DNA of 64,000 bases from Glo-17 sp964637835 (GTDB taxonomy: Bacteria; Krumholzibacteriota; Krumholzibacteriia; LZORAL124-64-63): contig CAZWYF010000008.1 of NCBI GenBank assembly GCA_964637835.1, forward strand, positions 45,124 to 109,123, in the 5' to 3' direction. A model generated the notes under the pieces. It was given only the letters and a program-made list of their open reading frames with translations, did no database searches and was not told where the DNA came from. The translations under genes were made by a program, and so were the position numbers. Positions 53,002 through 61,879 of this stretch are shown here, piece by piece (the stretch's first letter is position 1; every line of letters begins with the position of its first letter).

Positions 53002-55275
53002 CTAGAGGTCATCGAACTCGTCGTCGTCGAGGGGGAGCACCTCGTCCATGATCCCGGCGGGCACCGCCGCCGCCGCACGGTCATCGAGGACCGCGGCGCG
53101 GTCATCGGCGGCCGGCGCCCGGTCACGGGCCGGCGCCGCGCTGGCCCGGGGCGAGGCCGCAGCGGCCCGGGGTGAGGTCGTGCCGGCCCGGGATGAGGTC
53201 GTGCCGGCCCGGGATGAGGCCGGGACCGGGTACGCCGTCTGCTGCGAGAAGGTCGTCCCGTTCATGACGCGGCCCCGGGGCGTCGTGCCGGCCACCGGCG
53301 TGACCAGGGAACCGCCGCCCGAATTGGTCAGCTCACGCAGGGCGTCCACGGCCGCGGCGACCGCGCCGGCCTGCTGCTCCAGCTCCTTGCTCGCCGCGGC
53401 CGACTCCTCCGCGCTGGCGGCGTTGTTCTGGGTGACCTGGTCGAGCCGGGCCACGGCGTTGTTGATCTCCCCGATGCCATCGGCCTGCTCGCGGCTGGCG
53501 GAGGCGACGTCGCTCACCAGATGCTTGACCCGATCGATGCTCCCGGTGATGTCCTCGAGGATGCTGCTCACCTGCTCGGTGGCGGTCACGCCGCCGTCGG
53601 CGCTCTGCTGGCTCTGCTCGATGAGCGTCGCGGTGTTGCGCGCGGCGTCCGCCGAGCGCTGCGCCAGGTTGCGCACCTCCTCGGCCACCACGGCGAAGCC
53701 CTTGCCCGCCTCGCCGGCACGCGCGGCTTCCACCGCGGCGTTCAGGGCCAGGAGGTTGGTCTGGAAGGCGATCTCGTCGATGGTCTTGAGGATGCGCGCG
53801 GTCTCGTCGCTGCTGTTCTTGATCTCCCCGATGACCGTGGCCATCTGCTGCATGGCGTCCACGCCCCGCTGCGCGTTCTCGGCGGCGGTGACGGCCTCGC
53901 GGTCCGTGTCGGTGGCGTTGGCGGCGGTCTGCTGCACGCCCGCGGCCATCTCCTGCAGGGAGGCGGCGATCTGCTCCAGGGATGCGGCCTGCTCGCCGGC
54001 GCCGTCGGCCATCTGCTGGCTCGAGGCGGACACCTCGCGGGAAGAGGTCCCCACCTGGGAACTGGCCTGACCGAGGCGGTCGGCCACGCGGTCGATGCCA
54101 TTGGCCGTCCGGGTGGCCACCAGGAACCACAGGATCGCGGCGATCAGCAGGCAGACCCCGCCGGTGATCAGGGTGGCGGTGATGTTCTCCTTGCCGAGGC
54201 GCGCGATGGCATGCTCGGCGGCCATGAACTCCTCCTCGTAGCTCCCCACGCCGATGACCCAGTCCCACGGCTCGAAGTAGGCGATGCGCGCGATCTTCAG
54301 GCGCGCCCGGTCCTCGCCCTTGTTCTTCCAGGGATAATCCTGCTCGGCGATGCCGCCCTCGGGCAGGGCGAGCGCCTTGGCGATGATCTCCTGGATGAAC
54401 AGGTTGCCGTCGCTGTCCTTGGCGTTCCAGATGCTCTCGCCGTCGCGCTCGCCGTCGGCGGAGATCACGTAGTTGCCGCTGGAATCCAGCACGTAGACGT
54501 AACCGGTCTCGCCCACCCTGGTATCCATGATGGACTGCCGCAGGGCGGTGACCGACTCCATGGGCACGCCGAAGTAGCTGACGCCCACCACGTCGCCGTC
54601 GGCGCCACGGATGGGCTCATAGGCGGTGATGTACCAGCGGTCCACCACGTACGCGCGGCCGTGGAACGTCTTGCCGTCCAGGACGGACGAGACGACGGGG
54701 TTGGGCTTGCCGTCGGGATTCACCGCGGGGATGTAGGTGCCGATGGCGCGCTCACCGTCGGTCTTCGTCACGTTGGTGCAGACGCGCAGCATGTCGCCGC
54801 GGTCGTTCATGCGCTGGAAGATGGTGGCGGTTCCGCCCACCAGCTCGCAGACCTCGTCCACGACGGGACTGGGGGTGCGCTGGCTACGATTCTGGCCGAG
54901 CCAGGTGGTGCCCACGGACATCCGCGGCAGCTCCACCGTGGTGGTCTCCTCGGTGTACTGGTTGACCGCCTGCCAGGTGACGTGTTCCGCGTCGAACGTG
55001 GCCGGTCCCTTGCGCTCCATCTCGGCGCGGATCAGGGCCAGACCATCGGTCACCATGTCCTCGAGCACCACCTGCTGGGTCTCGCACATCGCGAGGATGC
55101 CCTGGGCGATGTGGTCGAGATCGGCCAGCGCCAGCGAGCGGCACTGTGCCGCCGACTCGACGCGCATCTGCCGCTGCTTGTTGACGATCACGCTCGTGAT
55201 CACGACGAGAGGGACGACCATGACGAGCAGGCCGATGGTCATCAACCGCGCGCGGAGAGAGAGATTGCGGAACAT
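53002..55275 (-). CDS. methyl-accepting chemotaxis protein (Cache sensor)
   Basis: 757 residues. Membrane helix at about 10-30, a large periplasmic Cache_3/Cache_2-type double sensor (30-370; YVYVLDSSGNYVISADGERD, then YFEPWDWVIGVGSYEEEF), a second helix at about 372-390 and a HAMP-like linker. The signalling coiled coil has the conserved tip IDEIAFQTNLLALNAAVEAA and AGKGFAVVAEEVRNLAQRS. The C-terminus is a Ser/Arg/Ala tandem repeat and the acidic tail PLDDDEFDDL, with no CheR-docking pentapeptide. No che genes lie nearby, so it is an orphan receptor. ATG 55275 follows AAAGGACG. Confidence 0.94.
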   Translation of the reverse strand: MFRNLSLRARLMTIGLLVMVVPLVVITSVIVNKQRQMRVESAAQCRSLALADLDHIAQGILAMCETQQVVLEDMVTDGLALIRAEMERKGPATFDAEHVTWQAVNQYTEETTTVELPRMSVGTTWLGQNRSQRTPSPVVDEVCELVGGTATIFQRMNDRGDMLRVCTNVTKTDGERAIGTYIPAVNPDGKPNPVVSSVLDGKTFHGRAYVVDRWYITAYEPIRGADGDVVGVSYFGVPMESVTALRQSIMDTRVGETGYVYVLDSSGNYVISADGERDGESIWNAKDSDGNLFIQEIIAKALALPEGGIAEQDYPWKNKGEDRARLKIARIAYFEPWDWVIGVGSYEEEFMAAEHAIARLGKENITATLITGGVCLLIAAILWFLVATRTANGIDRVADRLGQASSQVGTSSREVSASSQQMADGAGEQAASLEQIAASLQEMAAGVQQTAANATDTDREAVTAAENAQRGVDAMQQMATVIGEIKNSSDETARILKTIDEIAFQTNLLALNAAVEAARAGEAGKGFAVVAEEVRNLAQRSADAARNTATLIEQSQQSADGGVTATEQVSSILEDITGSIDRVKHLVSDVASASREQADGIGEINNAVARLDQVTQNNAASAEESAAASKELEQQAGAVAAAVDALRELTNSGGGSLVTPVAGTTPRGRVMNGTTFSQQTAYPVPASSRAGTTSSRAGTTSPRAAAASPRASAAPARDRAPAADDRAAVLDDRAAAAVPAGIMDEVLPLDDDEFDDL
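53125..53225 (-). repeat. tandem repeat encoding the receptor's C-terminal tail
   Basis: Units of about 21 bases encode SSRAGTT / SPRAAAA-type heptads near the end of the chemoreceptor. Confidence 0.6.
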
Positions 55276-55670
55276 GAGGCGACGTCCTTTCGGGTCCGGG
55301 TTCGCGGGGGCCGGGGCGTATCACCGCATCGCCGCTGGGCCCTGCGTTCCACTTCTCGTAATTCCGACTATCGGACGGGTTAATGGGAACTGAAGCGGAT
55401 AGATCGGCAGGAGGCGCTCCTTCCAGGAATGCCCTCTTCTCGAGTGTCCAGGCTCCGGGGCGCCTCGTCGGAAGGCGTTGGCGGAGGGCGGCGGGCGGTG
55501 GACTCGGCGAGGAGCGGCGGGAAACGGCGGAGAATGGCGGGGAACCTCGAGAAACCTCGGGGAACGGTGGGACCGCAGAAAACCATCAAGCAAGGTCGTC
55601 GTTGTCCGATCAAGGGAGCGAGGAGGACGGGAAGGATCTCGTCCGTGGATCACAACGAAGGAGCCCTCTC
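55276..55670. other. divergent intergenic region
   Basis: Between the chemoreceptor gene (minus) and the Pro-rich gene (plus). It holds a small palindrome TCCGA-CTA-TCGGA (55363-55375) and GGCGGGGAA-type low-order repeats (about 55480-55570). No confident promoter or gene. Confidence 0.4.
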
Positions 55671-56342
55671 ATGGCTGACTTCTCTCTCCACGCCACCGCC
55701 CGTGTCGGTGTTCCGCATCCCATCCGCCCGCTCCCGCCGCGTCAGCCGTCGCTGGCTGCTCATGCGCCCGAGCGACCCGCGAAACCCCATGTCAAGCCAG
55801 GCACGCCGCCCCCTGGCCTGCCGCCGGAGACGGTCCGTCCGGGCGCCGAGACGACACCCGTGGCGTCGGCTCCGGTCCCGGCTCCGGTCCCGGATCCCGA
55901 TCCGGCCCCGGTGCCGGCATCGGTTCCGGCCGGATCCGGACCGCCGGTGCACGACACCCGGTCGTCCGACGACGCCGCACGTCCTGTCGAGCAGTTCCCC
56001 GGTCGCGCGCACGTCCGCCAGGGGCTCCAGGGGCTGGCGCACTCCGTTCGTGACGCCATCGCCGGACAGCTGCGAGGCCGCGAGACCGACCGCGCGACCC
56101 TGCGCGAATTGCAGTCCCTGCAGCAGGAGTTCCGCACCCAGCTGCGCGACACGTTCCTCGCGGCGGGAGACGGTGGCGCGGTGAGTCGCGAGACCCTCTT
56201 CGCCGGCATGGCCGCCGCGGTCCAGGACCTGACCGCCGGTCTGCGGGAGATCAACGGCACCGCGGTGGACGCGTCGCCCGAAGCGAAGACGCCAGCCGCC
56301 GCAGAGACGCCGACCGCCGCAGAGACGCCAGCCGCGGACGAG
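55671..56342 (+). CDS. Pro/Ala-rich hypothetical protein, 3' end missing in gap
   Basis: At least 224 residues. The N-terminal half is low-complexity (APVPAPVPDPDPAPVPA). A predicted helical/coiled segment (about 105-205; REL QSLQQEFRTQLRD and LFAGMAAAVQDLTAGLREIN) follows, then ETPAAAETP repeats running into the gap. No signal peptide and no known family. ATG 55671 has GAAGGAG upstream. The true C-terminus cannot be read. Confidence 0.55.
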
Positions 56343-56442
56343 NNNNNNNNNNNNNNNNNNNNNNNNNNNNNNNNNNNNNNNNNNNNNNNNNNNNNNNNNN
56401 NNNNNNNNNNNNNNNNNNNNNNNNNNNNNNNNNNNNNNNNNN
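56343..56442. other. assembly gap (100 N), flanks not duplicated
   Basis: Flanks differ, and coding sequence is lost on both sides (Pro-rich protein, sfsA). The real gap must be larger than 100 bases or the join is wrong. Confidence 0.85.
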
Positions 56443-56725
56443 GGGGAGCCGCCTGATCCGCCTGATCCGGGGTGCCCCCGCGACCCGGCCGGGCGCGGGC
56501 CTCCACGATCCGTAGCGACCACGGGAGCTTGCGGCGCGGCGAGGTCGCCGGTTCGAGCCAGCAGCGTGCCCCCGGGGTGCTGCAGCCCGTCATCCGGCCC
56601 GTGTTGTTGGTGTGGGCGGCCACCACGCGGCCGTCGGGAAGCTCGGCATGGACGGTGAAGCGCTTCTCGCGGCCGAGAAATCGCGCCACCTGCCAGGACG
56701 GCCGAAGGGGAGCGGGAGCATGCAC
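56443..56725 (-). CDS. sfsA: SfsA family protein, 5' fragment
   Basis: About 94 N-terminal residues of SfsA (family about 235): FLGREKRFTVHAELPDGRVV, then HTNNTGRMTGCSTPGARCWL and RKLPWSLRIVE align with the start of the family. The gene then runs into the gap, and no C-terminal part (the DNA/nuclease-like core) is found beyond it. GTG 56725 is chosen with AGGAGG upstream. It is probably intact in the organism and cut by the assembly. Confidence 0.75.
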
Positions 56726-56851
56726 GCCGTCCGCGCCTCCTGTTGTGCCGGTGGGCTTCCTCGTTTAGACTCCTGGAACGGGCCGGTGGCGTTTCGCCGC
56801 CGGCCGTTGCCGGTCCGCGGCGCTCCACGCGGCGATCTCCTGGAGAACATC

Positions 56852-57724
56852 ATGCAACTGGGCGAGTGGTCGTTCAAGGTCTTCAGCGACGGCATCTTCC
56901 GCCTCGACGGCGGCGCGAGCTTCGGTATCGTCCCCAGGCCGCTGTGGGAAAAGCGTCAACCGGCCGATGCCCGCAACCGCATCCCCGTGGCGTTGCGCTG
57001 CCTGCTGGCCGAGGGACACGACCGGCGCGTTCTCATCGACACCGGCATCGGCGATCGCTGGGACGCGAAGCAGCGCGACATCTATGGCATGGAGCGCCGG
57101 GCGGGCCAGCTGCTCACCGAGCTCGACCAGGCCGGCATCGCCCGCGACAGCGTCACCGACGTGATCCTCACCCACCTGCACTTCGACCACTGCGGTGGCG
57201 CCTGCCTCGATGTCGAGGGCATGACCCCGGCGTTTCCGGAGGCCCGCTGGTGGGTCCAGCGCCAGCACTGGGACTGGGCGCATCACCCCAGCGAGCGCGA
57301 CCGCGCCAGCTTCCGCCCCGAGGACTTCGATCCGCTGGCCGACACCGGTCGTCTCGAACTGGTGGACGACCACACCGAGATCCTGCCCGGACTGCGCCTG
57401 ACCGCGGTGAGCGGGCACACGCCGGCCATGCAGATGGTGGAGTTCCACACCGGCGGCGGCGTCCTCGTCTTCCTGGCCGACCTCATCCCCTCGGTGCACC
57501 ATATCCACCTGCCGTGGGTCGCGGGCTTCGATCTCAACCCGCTGCTGACGCTCAGCGAGAAGCGGCAGGTCCTGAGCCGCGCCGTGGCCGACGACTACCT
57601 GCTGGTCTTCCAGCACGACCCCGTCCACGAAGCCTGCCGCGTGGACTTCGCCGATGGACGCTTCTTCGCCCGCGAGACCGGCGACCTCGAGACCCTGGGC
57701 GCGACGGCGGCGAGCGCGGACTGA
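56852..57724 (+). CDS. MBL-fold metallo-hydrolase
   Basis: 290 residues. The metal motif THLHFDHCGG supplies His108, His110, Asp112 and His113; further ligands are in VSGHTPAMQMVE, FLADLIPS and VFQHDP. The layout (LIDTGIGDRW before the motif) matches lactonase-type or general cytosolic MBL hydrolases; the substrate is unknown. ATG 56852 follows TGGAGA. A long tandem repeat begins immediately after the stop. Confidence 0.9.
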   Translation: MQLGEWSFKVFSDGIFRLDGGASFGIVPRPLWEKRQPADARNRIPVALRCLLAEGHDRRVLIDTGIGDRWDAKQRDIYGMERRAGQLLTELDQAGIARDSVTDVILTHLHFDHCGGACLDVEGMTPAFPEARWWVQRQHWDWAHHPSERDRASFRPEDFDPLADTGRLELVDDHTEILPGLRLTAVSGHTPAMQMVEFHTGGGVLVFLADLIPSVHHIHLPWVAGFDLNPLLTLSEKRQVLSRAVADDYLLVFQHDPVHEACRVDFADGRFFARETGDLETLGATAASAD

Positions 57725-57725
57725 G

Positions 57726-57862
57726 GGCGAGCGCTTGCACGCTGGGGAGCGCTTGCACGCTGGGGAGCGCTTGCACGGTGGTGAGCGCTTGTGCGCTGGT
57801 GGTGAGCGCTTGTGCGCCGGCGAGCGCTTGCACTGTGGTGAGCGCTTGCGCGCCGGCGGCGG
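57726..57862. repeat. 18-bp tandem repeat array
   Basis: About seven units of GAGCGCTTGCACGCTGGG with point changes and one expanded unit, starting just after the MBL-hydrolase stop. It fills half of the 279-base spacer; nothing else is seen there. Confidence 0.8.
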
Positions 57863-58003
57863 GGCGAGCAGAATGGAGCAACCCAGGCGCCGGGGAGGAG
57901 CCTCGGTGTCGGGGGGCCGGGTCCAGGGAAGGCCCTCGCGTGGGGCAAGGTCCGCGCGCCGGGTGGGCCTCCGCGTCCGCCGTCACGCCGAAGGGGACTG
58001 TCC

Positions 58004-58816
58004 GTGTCCGTCTGGACGTACGCGCGCCGCACCATCCTGAATTCCCGGTCGCGGGCGTGCTTCTGGAAGCACCCGGTGCAGGCCTCGCGGATGGTGCTGG
58101 GCGTGGGCGCCAACCAGCTGCTCGGTGTCAGCGAACGCCTGCGGCCGTCGGCGCGTCAGGAGTGCCCGGTCTGCGGATGGCGCGGACGTCGGTTCCGCAC
58201 GTTCGTCTCCCCGGACATGGTGATCCCGGCCAGCATCTGCCCGCACTGCGGCTCCTTCGATCGGCACCGCCACCTGCTGCTGGGCGTGCGCGACGAGCTC
58301 GCGGCGTCGGTGGAGATCCCGCGACGGATCCTCGGCCTGTCGCTGTCGTCGGCCATGACCTACCTGCTGGCACACGAGGGCCTGGGTCGCTGCTTCCGTT
58401 CCGATTACGACCGTCGCGATCCGCGCTTCGCGCCCGAGATGATCGTCGACCTCTCCCGCGCCGGCATCGTCGACGGCGCCTTCGACTGGGTGGTCTGCAG
58501 CCACGTCCTGGAGCATATCCCGGATCTTGCGCCGGCCATCGATGAACTGGTCCGCGTCCTGCGACCTGGCGGGGTGGCCTGGATCCAGGTGGCGCTGCAG
58601 GAGGGACAGGAGCACAGCCGTCGCATCCCGCTCGACCCCCACGATTTCGATGCCCACGCCTGGCGCTTCGGCGACGACTTCGAGGCCCTCCTCGCGCGGT
58701 CGGGCTGGCGAATCACCTGCGTCCGGGCGCTGGAACTGCCGTCGGAGGTCCGTCGTCGGCACGGAATCCACCCGCAGGAGCGCTACTGGCAGGCCCGGCG
58801 GGTCAGCGAGGGCTGA
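58004..58816 (+). CDS. class I SAM-dependent methyltransferase with zinc knuckle
   Basis: 270 residues. A zinc-binding module (CPVCGWRG and ICPHCGSFDRHR; Cys54, Cys57, Cys79, Cys82) precedes a degenerate Rossmann methyltransferase domain: DWVVCSHVLEHIPDLAPAID and ELVRVLRPGGVAWI are the typical post-I and motif III elements. The usual glycine-rich motif I is replaced by RILGLSLSSAMTYLL. This combination is common among methyltransferases near surface-glycan genes. GTG 58004 follows AAGGGG. Confidence 0.85.
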   Translation: MSVWTYARRTILNSRSRACFWKHPVQASRMVLGVGANQLLGVSERLRPSARQECPVCGWRGRRFRTFVSPDMVIPASICPHCGSFDRHRHLLLGVRDELAASVEIPRRILGLSLSSAMTYLLAHEGLGRCFRSDYDRRDPRFAPEMIVDLSRAGIVDGAFDWVVCSHVLEHIPDLAPAIDELVRVLRPGGVAWIQVALQEGQEHSRRIPLDPHDFDAHAWRFGDDFEALLARSGWRITCVRALELPSEVRRRHGIHPQERYWQARRVSEG

Positions 58817-58847
58817 ACCGCACCGGTGGCGGCCGCACGCCCGACGG

Positions 58848-58995
58848 TTGCGTGGCGGGGTTGCCTGNNNNNNNNNNNNNNNNNNNNNNNNNNNNNNNNN
58901 NNNNNNNNNNNNNNNNNNNNNNNNNNNNNNNNNNNNNNNNNNNNNNNNNNNNNNNNNNNNNNNNNNNCTGCGTGGTGGGGTTGCCTGGGTGGCGG
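58848..58995. repeat. tandem repeat with internal assembly gap
   Basis: TGCGTGGCGGGGTTGCCTG before and TGCGTGGTGGGGTTGCCTG after 100 N (58868-58967), followed by a third partial unit. The array length is unresolved. Confidence 0.7.
58868..58967. other. assembly gap (100 N) inside tandem repeat
   Basis: Non-coding, between the methyltransferase and the FG-GAP protein genes. Confidence 0.85.
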
Positions 58996-59083
58996 GAATA
59001 CCGGATCATGAAGGCAGATCACGGGAGCCGATCGCCGCAGCCGATCAGCGAAGCAGACCAATGCAACAGAGCGTGAGGTCGTC

Positions 59084-61021
59084 ATGATGAGCGGGCAGTC
59101 GATGCGTCGAGGCGCGGGCCTCCTTCTCGGGACCCTGGTCTGGGGACTGGCGAGCGGTCCGGCGAGCGGTCCGGCGAGCGGTCCGGTGAGCGGCCTGGTC
59201 AGGGGATTGGTGCCGGGGTCTGTGCCCGGGCTGGTGGCCGGCCTGCCAGGGGCGCCGTCGGCCGCCTGGGCGCAGTCGGTGCCGCCCCGTCCGGAGCGTC
59301 CGGGGCGGGCCGAGCGTCCGGGGCCCTGGGCGCCGATCGGCTCCATGATGCCGGGCACCGTGCCAGGCCAGGAGGCGTTCCCGCCCACCGCCGACACCGT
59401 CGCCCTGCCCATGGCGCCCACCTGGCTCTCCGCCGAGACCGACCTCCACGGCACCGGCCTGGATCTGGGCGACATCGACGGCGACGGCTGGCTCGATCTC
59501 GCCGTCAGCAACGGGAACGACATCATCGGCGCACCCAACCTGGCCTACCTCAACCAGGGTGGCACGTTGCCGCCGGCGGCCTCGTGGATCAGCGCGGACG
59601 AGCGGTTCAGCGGGCACTGCGAGCTGGCCGACCTGGACGGGGACGGCCTGCCGGAGCTGGTGGTCGGCAACTACATCACCGCCGGCTGGGGGCCGGCGCA
59701 GGTACAGGTCTACCGGAATGTCGACGGCGCGCTCGAGGACACGCCGAGCTGGGAGTCGCCCGCGGATATCCACAGCTTCCGCGTGAGCCTGGGCGACCCT
59801 GACGGCGATGGCGATCTGGATCTGGCGGTGGCCACTGGCGAGGCCTACAACGCGCTGCAGGAACCCAACCTGGTCTTCTTCAACGAGGGTGGCACCCTCG
59901 CCCCGGCGCCCGGCTGGGTGAGCGAGGTGGCCGACGCCTGCTATGATGTCGCCTTCGTCGATTACGACGGCGACGGCGACCAGGATCTCGCCTTCCTCGG
60001 CGGCGGCTGGCTCGGCCGCGTGACCATCTACGAGAACCAGGACGGTGTCCTGGCCACCACGCCCACGTGGACCACCAGCGACCTGGATAACGGCAACACC
60101 TTCGACTGGGACGACCTCGACGGCGATGGACGCCTCGATCTGGCCGTGGGCTACAACCAGCAACTCGGCGGCAGCGGCCGCTTCGCGGTATACCTCACTG
60201 CCGGTGGTGACCTGCCGCAGACGCCCACCTGGACCAGCGCCTTCCGTGGCTACGGCTCGGCGGTGGTCTGCGCCGACATGGACGCCACCGCCGGCGCCGA
60301 CCTCATCGCCGGCGGCTGGTGGGAGCCGCTGCGCATCTACCTCAACGACGGCAGCGGCGGCTTCGGTGCCGAGCCCGACTGGCAGACGGATGCGGGCTGG
60401 TCGTCCGTGGCGGAGGCCATCCGCCTGGCCGACCTCGATGAGATCGGGACACGCGAGGAGACCGCGGACTATCCCGCAGGGTCGCGATTGCTCCCGCTGC
60501 CAGACCGGCATCTGCAGGGCCTCGACGCGGTGACCGTCGCCGGCGAGGTCCTCCCACGCCACCGCTGGTGCGGCAGCCTGCGTGGTGGCTGGGTCTCCCT
60601 CGACGCGCCAGCCGCCGGGGAGGTCGTGGTCCGTTATCGCGTCTCGTCGGCGCTCGATCTGGTGCTCAGCAACTGGGACCAGGCCACCTTCGTGTTCGAG
60701 AACCAGACTCCCACCGCCGCACCCGACGCCGGACCCGCTGCCCTGCCCGCCGCGCGCCTGGTGACCGACCTGGCGGCCTGGCCCAATCCATTCAACCCGC
60801 GCACCACGGTGGGTTTCCGTCTGACCGCCGACGCGACCCACGCCCGGCTACGGATTCACGACCTCCGCGGCCGGCAGGTCGCCACCCTGCACGATGGCCC
60901 GCTCGTCGCCGGCCACCACCAGCGACCCTGGCAGCCGCATGACCTGGCCAGCGGCGTCTACGTCTACCGCCTGGAGGTAGATGGCACGGCACACTCGGGC
61001 AAGCTGGTGCTGGCTCGCTGA
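59084..61021 (+). CDS. FG-GAP/VCBS-repeat secreted protein with T9SS-type tail
   Basis: 645 residues. At least five calcium-binding FG-GAP/VCBS units: GDIDGDGWLDLAVSNG, ADLDGDGLPELVVGN, GDPDGDGDLDLAVATG, VDYDGDGDQDLAFLGG and DDLDGDGRLDLAVGYN form a beta-propeller. The C-terminus is a FlgD-like/T9SS sorting domain (AWPNPFNPRTTVGFRL to GKLVLAR). The N-terminus is odd: after a hydrophobic start the signal region is stretched by ASGP/VSGLVRGLVPG repeats before a possible cleavage at AAWAQ. Probably a surface or extracellular adhesin-like protein. ATG 59084 or 59087. Confidence 0.88.
   Translation: MMSGQSMRRGAGLLLGTLVWGLASGPASGPASGPVSGLVRGLVPGSVPGLVAGLPGAPSAAWAQSVPPRPERPGRAERPGPWAPIGSMMPGTVPGQEAFPPTADTVALPMAPTWLSAETDLHGTGLDLGDIDGDGWLDLAVSNGNDIIGAPNLAYLNQGGTLPPAASWISADERFSGHCELADLDGDGLPELVVGNYITAGWGPAQVQVYRNVDGALEDTPSWESPADIHSFRVSLGDPDGDGDLDLAVATGEAYNALQEPNLVFFNEGGTLAPAPGWVSEVADACYDVAFVDYDGDGDQDLAFLGGGWLGRVTIYENQDGVLATTPTWTTSDLDNGNTFDWDDLDGDGRLDLAVGYNQQLGGSGRFAVYLTAGGDLPQTPTWTSAFRGYGSAVVCADMDATAGADLIAGGWWEPLRIYLNDGSGGFGAEPDWQTDAGWSSVAEAIRLADLDEIGTREETADYPAGSRLLPLPDRHLQGLDAVTVAGEVLPRHRWCGSLRGGWVSLDAPAAGEVVVRYRVSSALDLVLSNWDQATFVFENQTPTAAPDAGPAALPAARLVTDLAAWPNPFNPRTTVGFRLTADATHARLRIHDLRGRQVATLHDGPLVAGHHQRPWQPHDLASGVYVYRLEVDGTAHSGKLVLAR
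59148..59240 (+). repeat. 12-bp tandem repeat inside a signal-peptide region
   Basis: GCGAGCGGTCCG units (about four clean, then diverged) encode ASGP and related tetrapeptides. Confidence 0.7.
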
Positions 61022-61050
61022 CGCAGCCCACCGCTCGCCCTGGCCGCGCC

Positions 61051-61150
61051 NNNNNNNNNNNNNNNNNNNNNNNNNNNNNNNNNNNNNNNNNNNNNNNNNN
61101 NNNNNNNNNNNNNNNNNNNNNNNNNNNNNNNNNNNNNNNNNNNNNNNNNN
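61051..61150. other. assembly gap (100 N) between converging genes
   Basis: Flanks not duplicated. Neither neighbouring gene is cut. Confidence 0.85.
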
Positions 61151-61179
61151 TCGCCTGGTCGCCAGCCAGGGCGTCCTGC

Positions 61180-61863
61180 TCAGAAGGGCTGGTCGATGGC
61201 CTCGCAGAGCAGGGCGAGGTACGGCCGAAGTGGCAGCATCGCCGCACCGATGCGCTCGTGGGCGTCGGTCGCCAGGACATCCTGCTGGGTCAGCCGGATG
61301 GAGAAGCCGTGGCTCTTGCGTCGCAGCTCGTCGGCGAGGGGGTGGTCCTTCGGGAAGCCGGCCGGTACGCGCTGGAGCTGCTCGCCGAAGTGCTCGTAGC
61401 CGGCCCCGGCGAGCGACCGGATCACGGTCTGCCAGCGATCCGGCGCCGCGACCATCGCCTCGCGGATGGGCCGCAGGACTGCCGTCGGCGGCCTCCACAT
61501 CCCCCCCGCCACGAAAGACCCGCCCGGTTCGATGTGCAGGTAGATCCCTGGCGCGTGGATGTCCTTTCCCGACTCGTGCCCGAAGTACATCCCGACGTGC
61601 GTCTTGTAGGGCCGCTTGTCCTTCCTGAAGCGGATATCCCGGAAGATTCGCAGCAACGATCCGCCATGCGGCCGCGGATCGACCACCAGGTGCGGGCTCA
61701 CCGCCCGGATCTGGGGGCCGAAATCGGCCACGAATCGGACGCCAGGATCCCGGTAGTGCTCCTCGTAGCGTTTCCGGTGGTCGTTGAACCACATGCGATC
61801 GTTGTGCGCGGCGAGGTCGTTCAGGAACGAGAATAGCGCGCGGGTGAAGTACGGCTTGGCCAT
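61180..61863 (-). CDS. DUF2461 domain protein
   Basis: 227 residues, normal for the DUF2461/TIGR02453 family: FLNDLAAHNDRMWFNDHRKR, then LLRIFRDIRFRKDKRPYKTH and MYFGH are the family hallmarks. Biochemical role unknown. ATG 61863 is chosen because MAKPYFTRALFSFL is the family start and AGGAG lies upstream. It follows the HNH gene by 16 bases on the same strand. Confidence 0.92.
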   Translation of the reverse strand: MAKPYFTRALFSFLNDLAAHNDRMWFNDHRKRYEEHYRDPGVRFVADFGPQIRAVSPHLVVDPRPHGGSLLRIFRDIRFRKDKRPYKTHVGMYFGHESGKDIHAPGIYLHIEPGGSFVAGGMWRPPTAVLRPIREAMVAAPDRWQTVIRSLAGAGYEHFGEQLQRVPAGFPKDHPLADELRRKSHGFSIRLTQQDVLATDAHERIGAAMLPLRPYLALLCEAIDQPF

Positions 61864-61879
61864 GCGAGGTGGCTCCTGG

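Noticed and set aside
55321..55400. Flagellar-type (sigma28) promoter for the chemoreceptor gene
   Set aside because: A CCGATAGT resembling its -10 exists on the minus strand, but no TAAA element is found at 15 bases spacing.
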